Assembly (NCBI GenBank): GCA_009996615.1
Contig: JAACZU010000002.1
Coordinates: forward strand, 1-64,000
Direction: 5' to 3'
DNA: 64,000 nucleotides
DNA from: Rhodanobacteraceae bacterium
GTDB taxonomy: Bacteria; Pseudomonadota; Gammaproteobacteria; Xanthomonadales; Rhodanobacteraceae
Positions 11,411-20,733 of the stretch are shown here, piece after piece. The notes under the pieces were generated by a model. That model had not been told where the DNA came from, ran no database searches, and worked only from the letters and a program-made list of their open reading frames with translations. The position numbers and the translations under genes are program-made. Position 1 is the first letter of the stretch; every line of letters starts with the position of its first letter.

Positions 11411-11582
11411 GTTTCCCCTCCACGGCATGATCGCCAGCTTGCCGGCAGGCTAGGGCAGGCGCGCGCACCAGGCACTTGTACCTTCGTACAGTGGGCGCGG
11501 GCGGTGGGGTGCGGATACTGGCCTTCATCCACCGGCAGCCTCGTCGAGGGGCAAGGTGAGCGACGCACTGCTCGCCTTTAAG

Positions 11583-11620
11583 TCCTCCCCTTCAAGGGGA
11601 GGATTTAGGTGGGGATGGTG
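11583..11620. repeat. Family B dispersed repeat
   Basis: TCCTCCCCTTCAAGGGGAGG is followed by the conserved GGTGGGGATGGTG tail. The core is a palindrome. It pairs with an opposite-facing copy at 11651-11687 to make a larger inverted repeat in front of the GntP permease gene. Confidence 0.85.
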
Positions 11621-11650
11621 TTGTGCGATGCGCCGCTCGCATGGAGTGAA

Positions 11651-11687
11651 CACCATCCCCTCCCAACCCTCCCCTTGAAGGGGAGGG
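11651..11687. repeat. Family B dispersed repeat, inverted copy
   Basis: This is CACCATCCCCTCCCAACCCT followed by the palindromic CCCTTGAAGGGG core, the reverse orientation of the element at 11583-11620. The remainder of the receptor-permease gap holds only the divergent promoters. Confidence 0.85.
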
Positions 11688-11719
11688 CTTCAACGCGCGG
11701 CCCAACGAGGGGTTCTTGC

Positions 11720-13117
11720 ATGGCTTTTCTGATCGTCCTCGCGGCGCTCGTCTTCCTGATGCTGGTCGCCTACCGCGGCTACAGCGTGATCCTGTTCGCG
11801 CCGGTGGCGGCGCTAGGCGCGGTGCTGCTGACCGATCCGGCGCTGGTCGCGCCGATGTTCACCGGCCTGTTCATGGACAGGATGGTCGGCTTCCTCAAGC
11901 TGTACTTCCCGGTGTTCCTGCTCGGCGCGGTGTTCGGCAAGCTGATCGAGATCTCCGGCTTCTCGCGCGCGATCGTCGCGGCGACGATCGGCCTGGTCGG
12001 ACGCAGCCGCGCGATGCTGTCGATCGTGCTGGTCTGCGCGCTGCTGACCTACGGCGGCGTGTCGCTGTTCGTGGTCGTGTTCGCGGTGTACCCGTTCGCG
12101 GCCGAGCTGTTCCGCCAGAGCGACATCCCCAAGCGCCTGATCCCGGGCACGATCGCGCTCGGCGCGTTCACGTTCACGATGGACGCGCTGCCGGGCACGC
12201 CTCAGATCCAGAACGTCATCCCGACCACGTTCTTCCAGACTACGACCTGGGCCGCGCCGTGGCTCGGCACGCTCGGCGCGGTGTTCATCCTCGTCGTCGG
12301 CCTCGCCTACCTCGACTGGCGCCGGCGCGCCGCGGCCGCCGCCGGCGAAGGCTATGGCGCGGGCCACGGCAACGAGCCGGCGCCGTTCGAAGGCGACCGG
12401 CTCGCGCCGGCCTGGCTGGCGCTGCTGCCGCTGCTGGTGGTCGGCGCGGCGAACTTCGCGCTGACGCGTCTGATTCCGCACTGGTACGGCGCCACCCACA
12501 GCTTCAGCCCGAGCGTGGTCGGCACGGCCGCGCCGATCACCCAGGAAGTGGCCAAGCTGACCGCGATCTGGGCGGTCGAGGGCGCGCTGCTGCTCGGCAT
12601 CGCCTGCGTGCTGGCGAGCGCGTGGCGGCCGATCGTGCGCACGTTCGCCGACGGCAGCCGGCATGCGGTCGGCGGCGCGCTGCTGGCGTCGATGAACACC
12701 GCCTCCGAGTACGGCTTCGGCGCGGTGATCGCGGCGCTGCCGGGCTTCCGCGTGGTCGCCGACGCGCTGCAGGCGGTGCCGAATCCGCTGGTCAACCAGG
12801 CCGTGTCGGTGACCGCGCTGGCCGGCATCACCGGCTCGGCCTCCGGCGGCATGAGCATCGCGCTCGCCGCGATGGCCGACACTTTCGTGCGCAACGCGCA
12901 GGCCGCCGGCATCCCGCTCGAGGTGCTGCACCGCGTCGCCGCGATGGCCTCCGGCGGCATGGACACGCTGCCGCACAACGGCGCGGTGATCACGCTGCTG
13001 GCGGTGACCGGCCTGACCCACCGCCAGTCCTACCGCGACATCTTCGCGATCACGCTGATCAAGACGCTGGCGGTGTTCGTCGTGATCGCGCTGTTCTACG
13101 CGAGCGGGCTGGTGTAA
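11720..13117 (+). CDS. GntP-family permease
   Basis: This inner-membrane proton symporter of the gluconate permease (GntP) superfamily has 465 residues and about 12 hydrophobic segments. Family-like signatures include TYGGVSLFVVVFAVYP and a C-terminal GMDTLPHNGAVITLL. The start at 11720 follows an AGGGG site and fits the first membrane segment. GntP members carry gluconate, other sugar acids, or short hydroxy acids, including 3-hydroxybutyrate in some proteobacteria. Being divergent from the TonB receptor and near a PHB-depolymerase-type esterase, transport of 3-hydroxybutyrate is a reasonable but untested guess. Confidence 0.85.
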   Translation: MAFLIVLAALVFLMLVAYRGYSVILFAPVAALGAVLLTDPALVAPMFTGLFMDRMVGFLKLYFPVFLLGAVFGKLIEISGFSRAIVAATIGLVGRSRAMLSIVLVCALLTYGGVSLFVVVFAVYPFAAELFRQSDIPKRLIPGTIALGAFTFTMDALPGTPQIQNVIPTTFFQTTTWAAPWLGTLGAVFILVVGLAYLDWRRRAAAAAGEGYGAGHGNEPAPFEGDRLAPAWLALLPLLVVGAANFALTRLIPHWYGATHSFSPSVVGTAAPITQEVAKLTAIWAVEGALLLGIACVLASAWRPIVRTFADGSRHAVGGALLASMNTASEYGFGAVIAALPGFRVVADALQAVPNPLVNQAVSVTALAGITGSASGGMSIALAAMADTFVRNAQAAGIPLEVLHRVAAMASGGMDTLPHNGAVITLLAVTGLTHRQSYRDIFAITLIKTLAVFVVIALFYASGLV

Positions 13118-13131
13118 CACGGCCCATTGAT

Positions 13132-13203
13132 TGCAGGAGCGCACCCGGTGCGCGGCCGTTCGACACCGTAGCGCACCCGTCGCGCACAGGGTGCGCTCCT
13201 GCA
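13132..13203. repeat. Inverted repeat with 15-bp arms
   Basis: TGCAGGAGCGCACCC at 13132-13146 is the reverse complement of 13189-13203, with a 42-base interior that itself is rich in GCGCACC/GGTGCGC. It lies between the GntP permease and DMT genes and could act as the permease transcript end. Confidence 0.75.
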
Positions 13204-13229
13204 CGAAAGCAGCCGCGGCGCCGATTCGC

Positions 13230-13235
13230 TACGCT
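13230..13235 (+). promoter_or_regulatory. Candidate -10 element, possibly leaderless start
   Basis: TACGCT ends 6 bases before the ATG at 13242 and no Shine-Dalgarno is present. If this is a -10 box, transcription would start at about the A of the ATG. The same hexamer with the same spacing precedes the GT2 gene at 26893. Confidence 0.35.
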
Positions 13236-13241
13236 GCGCGG

Positions 13242-14132
13242 ATGACTTCCACTCCTGTCCCCGCCGCGCACCTGCGCGGCGTCGCCGCGATGCTGTGCGC
13301 GGTCGCGCTGTTCAGCCTGATGGACGCCTGCATGAAGGCGCTGTCGCCGCACTATCCGCCGATGCAGGTCGCGACGCTGCGCGGGCTGACCTCGCTGCCG
13401 CTGGCCTGCGCATGGGTACTCCTTGATGGCGGCCCGCGCCAGCTGCTGCGCGTGCGCTGGCCGCTGCACCTGCTGCGCGGCGCGCTGTCGGTGCTGATGC
13501 TGGCCGCGTTCGCGTTCGCGCTGCGGCAGCTGCCGATGGCCGAGGCGTATTCGCTGTTCTTCGTCGCGCCGCTGCTGATCACCGCGCTGGCGGTGCCGAT
13601 CCTCGGCGAACGCGTCGGCTGGCGGCGCTGGAGCGCGATCGGCGTGGGCCTCGCCGGCACCGTGATCGTGCTGCGGCCGAGCACGAACGGCCTGCTCTCG
13701 CTCGGCGGCGTGGCGGTGCTCACCTCGGCCACCGCCTACGCGCTGTCGTCGATCCTCGTGCGCGTGCTCGGCCGCAGCGATTCGACGCAGAGCATGGTGT
13801 TCTGGATGCTGGCGATGCTCAGCGCGTTCGCGTTCGCGCTGGCATGGCCGCAGTGGGAGCCGCTGCAGGCCGGGCACTGGCCGATCCTGCTCGCGCTCGG
13901 CGTGACCGGCGCGCTCGGCCAGTACGCCATCACCGAGGCGTTCCGCCACACGCCGGCAGCGGTGGTCGCGCCGCTCGAATACACCGCGCTGGCCTGGGGC
14001 CTGGGGCTGGACTGGCTGCTGTGGCAGACCCGACCGGACCGCACGATGCTGCTCGGCGCGGGCGTCATCATTCTCGCCGGCCTGTACCTGCTGCGGCGCG
14101 AGCGCGTGCACGCGGAGGCGGAGCATCCCTGA
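13242..14132 (+). CDS. EamA/DMT-family transporter
   Basis: The 296-residue inner-membrane protein has ten hydrophobic segments arranged as two EamA repeats, as in drug/metabolite transporters. The first repeat carries LFSLMDACMKAL and the second the sequence around GALGQYAITEAF. The start at 13242 was chosen because the upstream in-frame extension runs through the inverted repeat. Substrate is unknown; family members export amino acids, purines or other small metabolites. It converges with the GGDEF-EAL gene on the opposite strand. Confidence 0.85.
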   Translation: MTSTPVPAAHLRGVAAMLCAVALFSLMDACMKALSPHYPPMQVATLRGLTSLPLACAWVLLDGGPRQLLRVRWPLHLLRGALSVLMLAAFAFALRQLPMAEAYSLFFVAPLLITALAVPILGERVGWRRWSAIGVGLAGTVIVLRPSTNGLLSLGGVAVLTSATAYALSSILVRVLGRSDSTQSMVFWMLAMLSAFAFALAWPQWEPLQAGHWPILLALGVTGALGQYAITEAFRHTPAAVVAPLEYTALAWGLGLDWLLWQTRPDRTMLLGAGVIILAGLYLLRRERVHAEAEHP

Positions 14133-14139
14133 GCGGGAC

Positions 14140-16008
14140 TCAGCCCGCCACGCATTCGGCCACTGCGCGCCGTCGCAACGCAGCCAGGCGCTCCGGGCGC
14201 TCGAGCAGCGCGTGCAATGCGGCGCCATCGAGCGGCTCGCTCAGGTAGTAGCCCTGCCCTTCGCCACAGCCGTGACGGGCGAGCCATTCGAGCTGGCTGG
14301 CGTTCTCGATGCCCTCGGCGACGGTGCCGATGCAAAGGTCGCGTGCCAGCCCGATCACCGCGTGCACGATCGCGATCGCGTCCTTGTCGATGCCGAGGCC
14401 GCGCACGAACGACATGTCGATCTTGAGCCGGTCGAACGGGAACGAGCGCAGCGACTGCAGCGACGAGAAGCCGGTGCCAAAATCGTCCAGCGACAGCGAC
14501 ACCCCGTGGTCGTGCAGCTGGTTCAGCGCGATCCGCGTCGCCACGTCGCGCGACAACAGCGCGCTCTCGGTGACTTCCAGGGCGAGCCGCTCCGGGGGCA
14601 GCCCGGTCTGCTGGAGCACCTCGAGCACGTCGGTGACCAGGCCAGGGCGGCGGAACTGCAAGGGCGACAGGTTCACCCCGACCTTGAGCGGGCGCGGCCA
14701 TGCCGCCGCGGTGCTGCAGGCCTCGTGCAGCACCCAGTGGCCGAGCGCACCGATCAGGCCCATCTCCTCGATCACCGGGATGAACTGCGCCGGCGACACG
14801 TTGCCGCGCGCGTGATGGTGCCAGCGCAGCAGCGCCTCGACCGCGACCAGCTCGCCGCTGGCGAGCGCGACGATCGGCTGGTAGGTGAGCGTGAACTCGC
14901 CGGCGTCGATCGCATGGCGCAGGTCCTGCTTCAGGTGCCGGCGCGACCGCGTCGCCGCGTCCATCTCGGGCGCGAAGAAGCAGTACGCGCCGGCCCCCTC
15001 GGCCTTCGCCGCGCATAGCGCGAGGTCGGCGCGGCGCGACAGCTCGGCAAAGTCGGTGTCGGCGCGCGAAGCCTGCGCGATGCCGACATTGGCACCGATG
15101 CTGAGCCGGTGCCCGTCGACCTCGAACGGCTCGTCCAGTGCGTCGATGAGCGCCTGCGCGAGGGGCGCGGCGCCGGCGCGCCCGGCCGGAACGATCTGAA
15201 CCAGCGAGAACTCGTCGCCGCAGTAGCGTGCCAGCAGCATTCTCTCGACGTCGCAGCCGCAGAAGCGGCAGTTGCAGAAGCGCCGGGCGACGCGCTCGAG
15301 CAGGAGGTCTCCGATGCGGTTGCCGAGCGTGTCGTTGATGCCCTGGAAGTCGTCCAGGTCGACGTGCAGCAGGTTCAGCACCTCGCCGTCGCGCAGCGTG
15401 GCCAGCATGCCCTCGGCCCGCTCGCGGAACAGGATCCGGTTCGGCAGGCCGGTCACGAGGTCGTAGTAGGCGAGCTGCTGGATGCGCGCCTGCGCCTCGT
15501 CATGTTCGATCGCGATCGCGCACAGGTGCACGCAGGTGGCGACGATTGCGCGCTCCATCTCGGCCGGCCCACGCGCCTGGCGGAAGTAGAACGCGAACGT
15601 GCCGACCACACGCCCGTCGCGCGCCTTGATCGGACTCGACCAGCACGCGCGCAATCCGGACGGCACGCCGAGATGGCGATAGTCGGCCCACAGCGGATCG
15701 CTCCAGATGTCGTGCACCTCGATCGGCTCGCCGCGCCAGGCCGTGGTGCCGCAGGAGCCGGCGCTGGGCCCCACGACCAGTCCGTCGAGCGCGCGCGAAT
15801 ATTCCGGCGGCAGGCTCGGCGCGGCCAGCGGACGCAGGACGCCCTGGGCATGCACGGCGAGGATCGAGCAGATGGCGTCGGGGGCGAGACGCTCGGCGCG
15901 CCGGCAAACCAGCTCGGCGACCTGGTGCAGCGTGGCGCCGGTGGCGATCGCCTCCAGCACTTCGTTCTGAAGCTGCTGCAGCAATTCCCCCGACGTCGCG
16001 CTGCGCAT
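14140..16008 (-). CDS. GAF-GGDEF-EAL protein, likely c-di-GMP phosphodiesterase
   Basis: This cytoplasmic protein of 622 residues has an N-terminal GAF domain (about 15-170), a GGDEF domain (about 185-340) and an EAL domain (about 360-605). The cyclase signature reads YCGDEF near residue 262, so the first glycine of GGDEF is Cys, which normally harms cyclase activity. The EAL domain keeps EALLRW, DDFGTGFSSL, KIDMSFV and the AEGIEN motif. The protein therefore probably hydrolyses c-di-GMP under control of a ligand or redox signal sensed by GAF. The start at 16008 has GGGGAG six bases upstream. It converges with the DMT gene, leaving only 7 bases. Confidence 0.88.
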   Translation of the reverse strand: MRSATSGELLQQLQNEVLEAIATGATLHQVAELVCRRAERLAPDAICSILAVHAQGVLRPLAAPSLPPEYSRALDGLVVGPSAGSCGTTAWRGEPIEVHDIWSDPLWADYRHLGVPSGLRACWSSPIKARDGRVVGTFAFYFRQARGPAEMERAIVATCVHLCAIAIEHDEAQARIQQLAYYDLVTGLPNRILFRERAEGMLATLRDGEVLNLLHVDLDDFQGINDTLGNRIGDLLLERVARRFCNCRFCGCDVERMLLARYCGDEFSLVQIVPAGRAGAAPLAQALIDALDEPFEVDGHRLSIGANVGIAQASRADTDFAELSRRADLALCAAKAEGAGAYCFFAPEMDAATRSRRHLKQDLRHAIDAGEFTLTYQPIVALASGELVAVEALLRWHHHARGNVSPAQFIPVIEEMGLIGALGHWVLHEACSTAAAWPRPLKVGVNLSPLQFRRPGLVTDVLEVLQQTGLPPERLALEVTESALLSRDVATRIALNQLHDHGVSLSLDDFGTGFSSLQSLRSFPFDRLKIDMSFVRGLGIDKDAIAIVHAVIGLARDLCIGTVAEGIENASQLEWLARHGCGEGQGYYLSEPLDGAALHALLERPERLAALRRRAVAECVAG

Positions 16009-16101
16009 CGCCATCTCCCCGCGAGGTAACCCGGCTCCACAGGTTACGCCAAATCCCGCCCGATGCCAGCCGAGGCAGGAAGGCACGACCGTTGCGCGGG
16101 C

Positions 16102-17190
16102 TCAGGCCGGCGTGCGCTCGGCTTCCAGCGCGGAGGCACTGGCCCCGGGCGCACAGTCGCGCTCGAACGCGTGCAGGTCGACGTGCGCGGTCGGCACCGG
16201 CCGGTAACGCTCGTCGAACGCGACGTCGCCGGGCGTCCAGCCGGCGCGCGTCCACAGTGCGCCCCAGAAGCGGCGGAACGCGCCCCACTGCATCGCGACC
16301 AGGCCGCGCTCGTTGTCGATGTCGACCATCGGGTCGCCGACCCCGGTCGGGCGCGGCGGTTCGCCGTACAGCGCGGTACCGAACAGCACGTCCCACAGCG
16401 AAAACACCTGGCCGTAGTTGCAGTCGTGCAGGCGCGGCCGCTCGGGGTCGACGATCATGTGGTGCAGGCGGTGGAACTTCGGGTCGACGAAGATCTTGTC
16501 GAGCACGCGGCCGAAGCCGAAGCGCACGTTCGTGTGCGACAGGTTCTGCACCAGCTCGCCGACGAACATCAACAGCGCGAACTGCTCCGGCTCGACGCCG
16601 ATCAGCAGGCCGACCGTGGCCAGCACCATCGACTGCAGGAAGCCGTCGACGTAGCTGCCGCGGTCGTTGGTCCAGCAGCTCATCTGGCGCTGGCTGTGGT
16701 GCATGCTGTGCAGCGCCCACCACCACGGGATCGCGTGCTGCACGCGGTGCATCCAGTAGTAGACGAAGTCGTAGATCAGGTAGTAGGTCAGGAACAGCGC
16801 CAGCGGATGCTGCTGGAACCACGGCAGCCAGTGCGCCAGGCCGCTGGCCGCGGCGTCCGTGCCGGCCACGTCCGCGCCGCCGCCGGCCCAGTTCGCCAGC
16901 GGCATCAGCACGAGGTAGGCGAACAGAGGGTTCAGGCCGAGCAGCATGACCAGCGTGTAGGTACGGTCGATGCGGGTCAGGCGGCGGTCGCGCCAGCGCT
17001 CGGCCGGCGCCAGCGTCTCGAGCGGGCGGAGCACGAGACCGATCACCAGCACCTGCGCGAGCGCGACCAGCAGCGCCGCGGCGATCTCGCGCGGATCGCC
17101 GGCGAGGCCGTCGAGGTGGATCAGGGCGAGGAACGGTGCGACGGCGTGCAACGTCAGCCAGTCGACGCAGGAGGTCCAGAGTTCGGGCAT
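16102..17190 (-). CDS. Sterol desaturase / fatty acid hydroxylase family protein
   Basis: The 362-residue membrane protein has about five hydrophobic segments and the histidine clusters of the di-iron hydroxylase superfamily: HRVQH (near 148), HSMHH (near 161), and HRLHH (near 245). Such enzymes hydroxylate or desaturate membrane lipids with molecular oxygen. The specific substrate is not evident. No strong ribosome-binding site precedes the ATG. It is transcribed alone, divergent from the small secreted protein gene at 17328. Confidence 0.85.
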   Translation of the reverse strand: MPELWTSCVDWLTLHAVAPFLALIHLDGLAGDPREIAAALLVALAQVLVIGLVLRPLETLAPAERWRDRRLTRIDRTYTLVMLLGLNPLFAYLVLMPLANWAGGGADVAGTDAAASGLAHWLPWFQQHPLALFLTYYLIYDFVYYWMHRVQHAIPWWWALHSMHHSQRQMSCWTNDRGSYVDGFLQSMVLATVGLLIGVEPEQFALLMFVGELVQNLSHTNVRFGFGRVLDKIFVDPKFHRLHHMIVDPERPRLHDCNYGQVFSLWDVLFGTALYGEPPRPTGVGDPMVDIDNERGLVAMQWGAFRRFWGALWTRAGWTPGDVAFDERYRPVPTAHVDLHAFERDCAPGASASALEAERTPA

Positions 17191-17327
17191 CCGGCCATTT
17201 TACGGGAAGGCCGCCAAGGGCGCCGGGCTGGCGAAACGGCAGCGAAACGACCGGCGCGCGGCACGGAACTATCGCGCCTCGCGCATGCACGCTGCAGACG
17301 GCATTGCCTGCCCCGGAGGAGGCCGCC

Positions 17328-17627
17328 ATGAAAACCGCACCGATCGCCGCCGCGCTGCTCGCGTTCGCCGCCGGCGCCGCCGCATCCGAGCCCGAGCCGC
17401 TGGTCTGGAACTGCGCCCAACCCGGCCAGCCGAGCTACCAGCAGACCGCACGCGTGTTCGGCATCGACAACTTCACGCGGGTCGACGCCACGCGCGCCTC
17501 GCTGATGCACCAGATCCACCGTACCTGCGAGCGCCGCCACAATCCCGAGGAACTGATCCTGATGGGCCAGGAGTTCGGCCAGGTGCAGGCCAAGCCGGTC
17601 GCGGACCGCGCGCTGGCGGTGCATTGA
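17328..17627 (+). CDS. Small secreted protein of unknown function
   Basis: This 99-residue protein has a clear signal peptide (MKTAPIAAALLAFAAGAAAS). The mature part is about 80 residues with two cysteines (WNC and RTC), suggesting one disulfide bond. The start is fixed by GGAGGAGG ahead of the ATG. I do not recognise the family. It is followed by an inverted repeat and then the S10 peptidase gene on the same strand. Confidence 0.72.
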   Translation: MKTAPIAAALLAFAAGAAASEPEPLVWNCAQPGQPSYQQTARVFGIDNFTRVDATRASLMHQIHRTCERRHNPEELILMGQEFGQVQAKPVADRALAVH

Positions 17628-17663
17628 GGCGTCGGCGCCGCACTGCTGGTTGGCGCCGTATTT

Positions 17664-17751
17664 GTAGGCTGGACGCGCGCAGCGCGGCCGGCAGCGATTG
17701 GGCATGAGGCGCCGCGACCGGCGCCGGTCGCGCTGCGCGCGCCCAGCCTAC
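17664..17751. repeat. 23-bp inverted repeat (GTAGGCTGG family)
   Basis: GTAGGCTGGACGCGCGCAGC at 17664 pairs with GCTGCGCGCGCCCAGCCTAC ending at 17751, with a single mismatch over 23 bp and a 42-base interior. It is a stand-alone palindromic element in the 225-base gap before the S10 peptidase gene. Confidence 0.75.
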
Positions 17752-17852
17752 CAAGCGGGACCGCCATATCGGCCCCGCGCCTTTCGGCACATCGCGGGCC
17801 GGCGCGGATGGGGCTACCCTCGGCGTTCGCCGACCACCGACGGGTCCCCACC

Positions 17853-19355
17853 ATGTTCAAGCCCTCCCTCGCCGCGCTGTTCGCGGCCTGCCTCACGCTC
17901 GCGGCCACCGCGCCGGCCTTCGCCGCCGACGCCGGCGGCAAGGACGCACCGAAGGACGCCGCCAAGGCCGGCGAATCGAAGCTGCCGCCGTTCCCGGCCG
18001 ACCGCACAGTGCGCCAGAGCACCACGATCGACGGCCGCAAGCTCGCCTACGACGCGACCGTCGGCTCGCTGCCGGTGCTCGACGACAAGGGCGAGACGAT
18101 CGCCGACGTGATGTTCATCGCCTACACCGTGCCGGGCAAGGACCGGCCGGTCACGTTCGCGCTGAACGGCGGCCCCGGCGCCGCCTCGGTGTATCTCAAC
18201 CTCGGCGCGCTCGGGCCCAAGCGCGTGCAGTTCGGCGCCGCGGGCGACAGCCCGTCGGATCCGGCGATCGCGCACGACAACCCCGGTTCCTGGCTCGACT
18301 TCACCGACCTCGTGTTCATCGACCCGGTCGGCACCGGCTTCAGCCGCGCGCGCATCGGCGAGGACGAGGCGAAGAAGAAGTTCTATGCGACCGAGGCCGA
18401 CATCGAATACCTGTCGCGCATCGTCTACGACTGGCTGGTCAAGAACGAGCGGCTGGGCGCGCGCAAGTACCTGGTCGGCGAAAGCTACGGCGGCTTCCGC
18501 GGCCCGCGCATCACGCACTACCTGCAGACGCGCCTGGGCGTGGCGATGAACGGTTTGATCCTGGTCTCGCCGTACCTGGACCCGTCCGCCTCGAACAACG
18601 GCGACCTGTCGCCGCTGCCGTGGATGCTGACGCTGCCGACGATCGCCGCGGCCAACCTCGAGCGGCACGGCAAGCTGACCGACGCGGCGATGGCCGACAT
18701 CGTCGCCTACACGCGCGGCGACTACGTGACCGACCTGCTCAAGGGCCGCTCCGATCCGCAGGCGCTCGAGCGCATCGTCGCGCGCGTGACCGCGCTGTCC
18801 GGCCTCGACGCCGAGTTCGTGCGCCGCTCCGGCGGGCGCCTGGAGACGCAGGCGTTCCTGCGCGAGGTGTTCCGCGACCAGGGCAAGCTCGGCAGCCGCT
18901 ACGACGCCAACGTGACCGCGTGGGACCCGTTCCCGTTCGCGCCGCAGCAGCGCACCAACGACCCGATCCTCGACGGCATCATCGCGCCGACCACCACCGC
19001 GATGGTCGACTTCATCACGCGCACCGCCGGCTGGAAATACACCGGCCGCTACAACGCGCTCAGCTACGAAGTGAACCGCGCCTGGGACCGCAAGGACGGC
19101 GAACGCGGCTCGGTGGCCGAACTGCGCCAGGCGGTCGCGATCGACCCCAAGCTGCAGGTGCTGATCGTGCACGGCTGGGGCGATTTGTCGTGCCCGTTCA
19201 TGGCCTCGCGCCTGATCGTCGACCAGATGCCGGTGATGGGCGATGCGAACCGCGTGCAGGTCAAGCAGTACGCCGGCGGCCACATGTTCTACAGCCGCGG
19301 CGACAGCCAGGCCGCGCTGCGCCGCGACGTGATGGCGGTGTATGCGGCGCATTGA
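17853..19355 (+). CDS. Secreted S10-family serine carboxypeptidase
   Basis: This secreted peptidase of 500 residues removes C-terminal residues from peptides. A signal peptide ends near AFA-AD. Family features are NGGPGAAS (oxyanion region), DPVGTGFS, the nucleophile GESYGG near residue 210, the Asp in GWGDLSCPF near 443 and the His in GGHMFY near 476. The ATG at 17853 was chosen because it starts the signal peptide; an ATG at 17808 would put a polar extension before it. It is a single gene, with family B repeats after it. Confidence 0.9.
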   Translation: MFKPSLAALFAACLTLAATAPAFAADAGGKDAPKDAAKAGESKLPPFPADRTVRQSTTIDGRKLAYDATVGSLPVLDDKGETIADVMFIAYTVPGKDRPVTFALNGGPGAASVYLNLGALGPKRVQFGAAGDSPSDPAIAHDNPGSWLDFTDLVFIDPVGTGFSRARIGEDEAKKKFYATEADIEYLSRIVYDWLVKNERLGARKYLVGESYGGFRGPRITHYLQTRLGVAMNGLILVSPYLDPSASNNGDLSPLPWMLTLPTIAAANLERHGKLTDAAMADIVAYTRGDYVTDLLKGRSDPQALERIVARVTALSGLDAEFVRRSGGRLETQAFLREVFRDQGKLGSRYDANVTAWDPFPFAPQQRTNDPILDGIIAPTTTAMVDFITRTAGWKYTGRYNALSYEVNRAWDRKDGERGSVAELRQAVAIDPKLQVLIVHGWGDLSCPFMASRLIVDQMPVMGDANRVQVKQYAGGHMFYSRGDSQAALRRDVMAVYAAH

Positions 19356-19398
19356 GCGGGTGTCTACGAAATAGGTTCGCTGGCCGCGCGCTTTTGAG

Positions 19399-19435
19399 CC
19401 CTCCCCTTCAAGGGGAGGGTTGGGTGGGGATGGTG
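19399..19435. repeat. Family B dispersed repeat
   Basis: A CCCTCCCCTTCAAGGGGAGG core with the GGTGGGGATGGTG tail lies 44 bases after the S10 peptidase stop codon. The rest of the 259-base gap to 19614 shows no gene. Confidence 0.88.
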
Positions 19436-19614
19436 TTCGATCTTCGTGTTATCGATTTCCGCGAAAACCGCCCCGTATCCATGCGTTTTCCGCTCGCATC
19501 CCTGCGAGCGGCGCGCGTGGATGGAGTGTCCCGCCAAAGCCCCTTGGGGTGAGGGTACGGTCGAAGGACGACGCCCGCCCTCGCATCTCGCTCCCGGGCG
19601 CGTCGGATAGCACG

Positions 19615-20157
19615 CTATCGGTTGATCTCGCGCAACATGTCCCTGGCAGCCTGCAGCGTCGGCACGCCCATCTCCGCCCGCTCCGCGTCCGACACGACGG
19701 ACTCGTCCACCTTGTACAGCTCCATCGGCGCCTCCGCGCTCGGCTTGTGGTACTGCGTGCCGTACCACTGCGGCACGTTCTTGCGCACCAGGATGCGATC
19801 CCACGCCGCCGCGGACAGCCAGCGCGCCCGCTTGCTGGCCGGGTCGAGCGTGGCGCTGAGTTGCGCCAGGCTGAAGGCGAGGCGGATGTCGTCGAGCGCT
19901 TCGCCGTGCTGGAACACCATCGCCGCGTGGTAGTAGTCGTTCGCGGTCTTGAGCTGGCCCGCCTTCAACATGCCCAGCACCTCGGCGCGATGCGCCCGGT
20001 CCTGCGGCGCGACGACGCTCCAGTCGATCGGCTGCTTCTGCCGGACCTGCTGGTCTTCCTTGAAGATCGCGCCGAGGCGCGCGTTGTCTTGCGGTGCGGC
20101 CGCGAATGCGGTCGAGTACGCGATGAAGAACACTGCAACTGCGAGCAGGCGACGCAT
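19615..20157 (-). CDS. Secreted protein, DUF6624-like
   Basis: This 180-residue protein has an N-terminal signal peptide (MRRLLAVAVFFIAYSTAFA). The helical mature domain contains DYYHAAMVFQHGE and a later DRILVRKNVPQWYGTQY stretch. The combination of an 'AAMVFQHG' helix and a 'PQWYGTQ' motif is what I remember from DUF6624 proteins, whose role is unknown. The start at 20157 follows GGAGGGG. It is divergent from yaiI. Confidence 0.75.
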   Translation of the reverse strand: MRRLLAVAVFFIAYSTAFAAAPQDNARLGAIFKEDQQVRQKQPIDWSVVAPQDRAHRAEVLGMLKAGQLKTANDYYHAAMVFQHGEALDDIRLAFSLAQLSATLDPASKRARWLSAAAWDRILVRKNVPQWYGTQYHKPSAEAPMELYKVDESVVSDAERAEMGVPTLQAARDMLREINR

Positions 20158-20273
20158 AGCTCCCCTCCGTGTCAACGTCCGTGTCCTCGGACCGGCGCCG
20201 ACGGCGGAGGTTCCGTCGCGCCTCACGCCGCCACCATTGGCTACGCTGCCCGACTTTCCCTGACGCCGCACGC

Positions 20274-20723
20274 ATGAAACTCTGGGTCGACGCCGACGCC
20301 TGTCCGAAGGTCATCAAGGACATCCTCTACCGCGCCGCCGAGCGCACGCGCACCGAGCTGATCCTGGTCGCGAACCGGCCGCTGGCGGTGCCGCGCTCGG
20401 CGTTCATCCGCAGCCGCACGGTCGCGTCCGGCTTCGACGTCGCCGACAACGCGATCATCGGCTGGGCCGAAGCGGGCGATCTCGTCGTGACCGCCGACAT
20501 CCCGCTCGCCGCCGCGCTGGTCGACAAGGGCGTCACCGCGCTCAACCCGCGTGGCGAGCTGTACACCGCCGAGAACGCGCGCCAGCAGCTGTCGCTGCGC
20601 GACTTCATGGCCGAGCTGCGCGGCGCCGGCGTCGACACCGGCGGCCCGCCGGCGTTCGACCAACGCGACCGGCAGGCGTTCGCGAACCAGCTCGACCGGC
20701 TGCTGGCGCAGCGCTCCGGGTAG
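20274..20723 (+). CDS. yaiI: YaiI/YqxD family protein (DUF188)
   Basis: The 149-residue cytoplasmic protein belongs to the widespread YaiI/YqxD family, with an N-terminal [13 protein letters not shown] motif, then [16 protein letters not shown] and TADIPLA motifs. The fold is PIN-like with conserved acidic residues (Asp6, Asp8), hinting at metal-dependent nuclease activity, but the function is not established. The length is typical. It converges with the GST gene. Confidence 0.93.
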   Translation: MKLWVDADACPKVIKDILYRAAERTRTELILVANRPLAVPRSAFIRSRTVASGFDVADNAIIGWAEAGDLVVTADIPLAAALVDKGVTALNPRGELYTAENARQQLSLRDFMAELRGAGVDTGGPPAFDQRDRQAFANQLDRLLAQRSG

Positions 20724-20733
20724 GCCTCAACCG

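Noticed and set aside
11609-11719. Upstream extension of the GntP permease to position 11609
   Set aside because: The extra 37 codons run through the family B repeat, and the ATG at 11720 with AGGGG upstream sits at the right distance from the first membrane helix.
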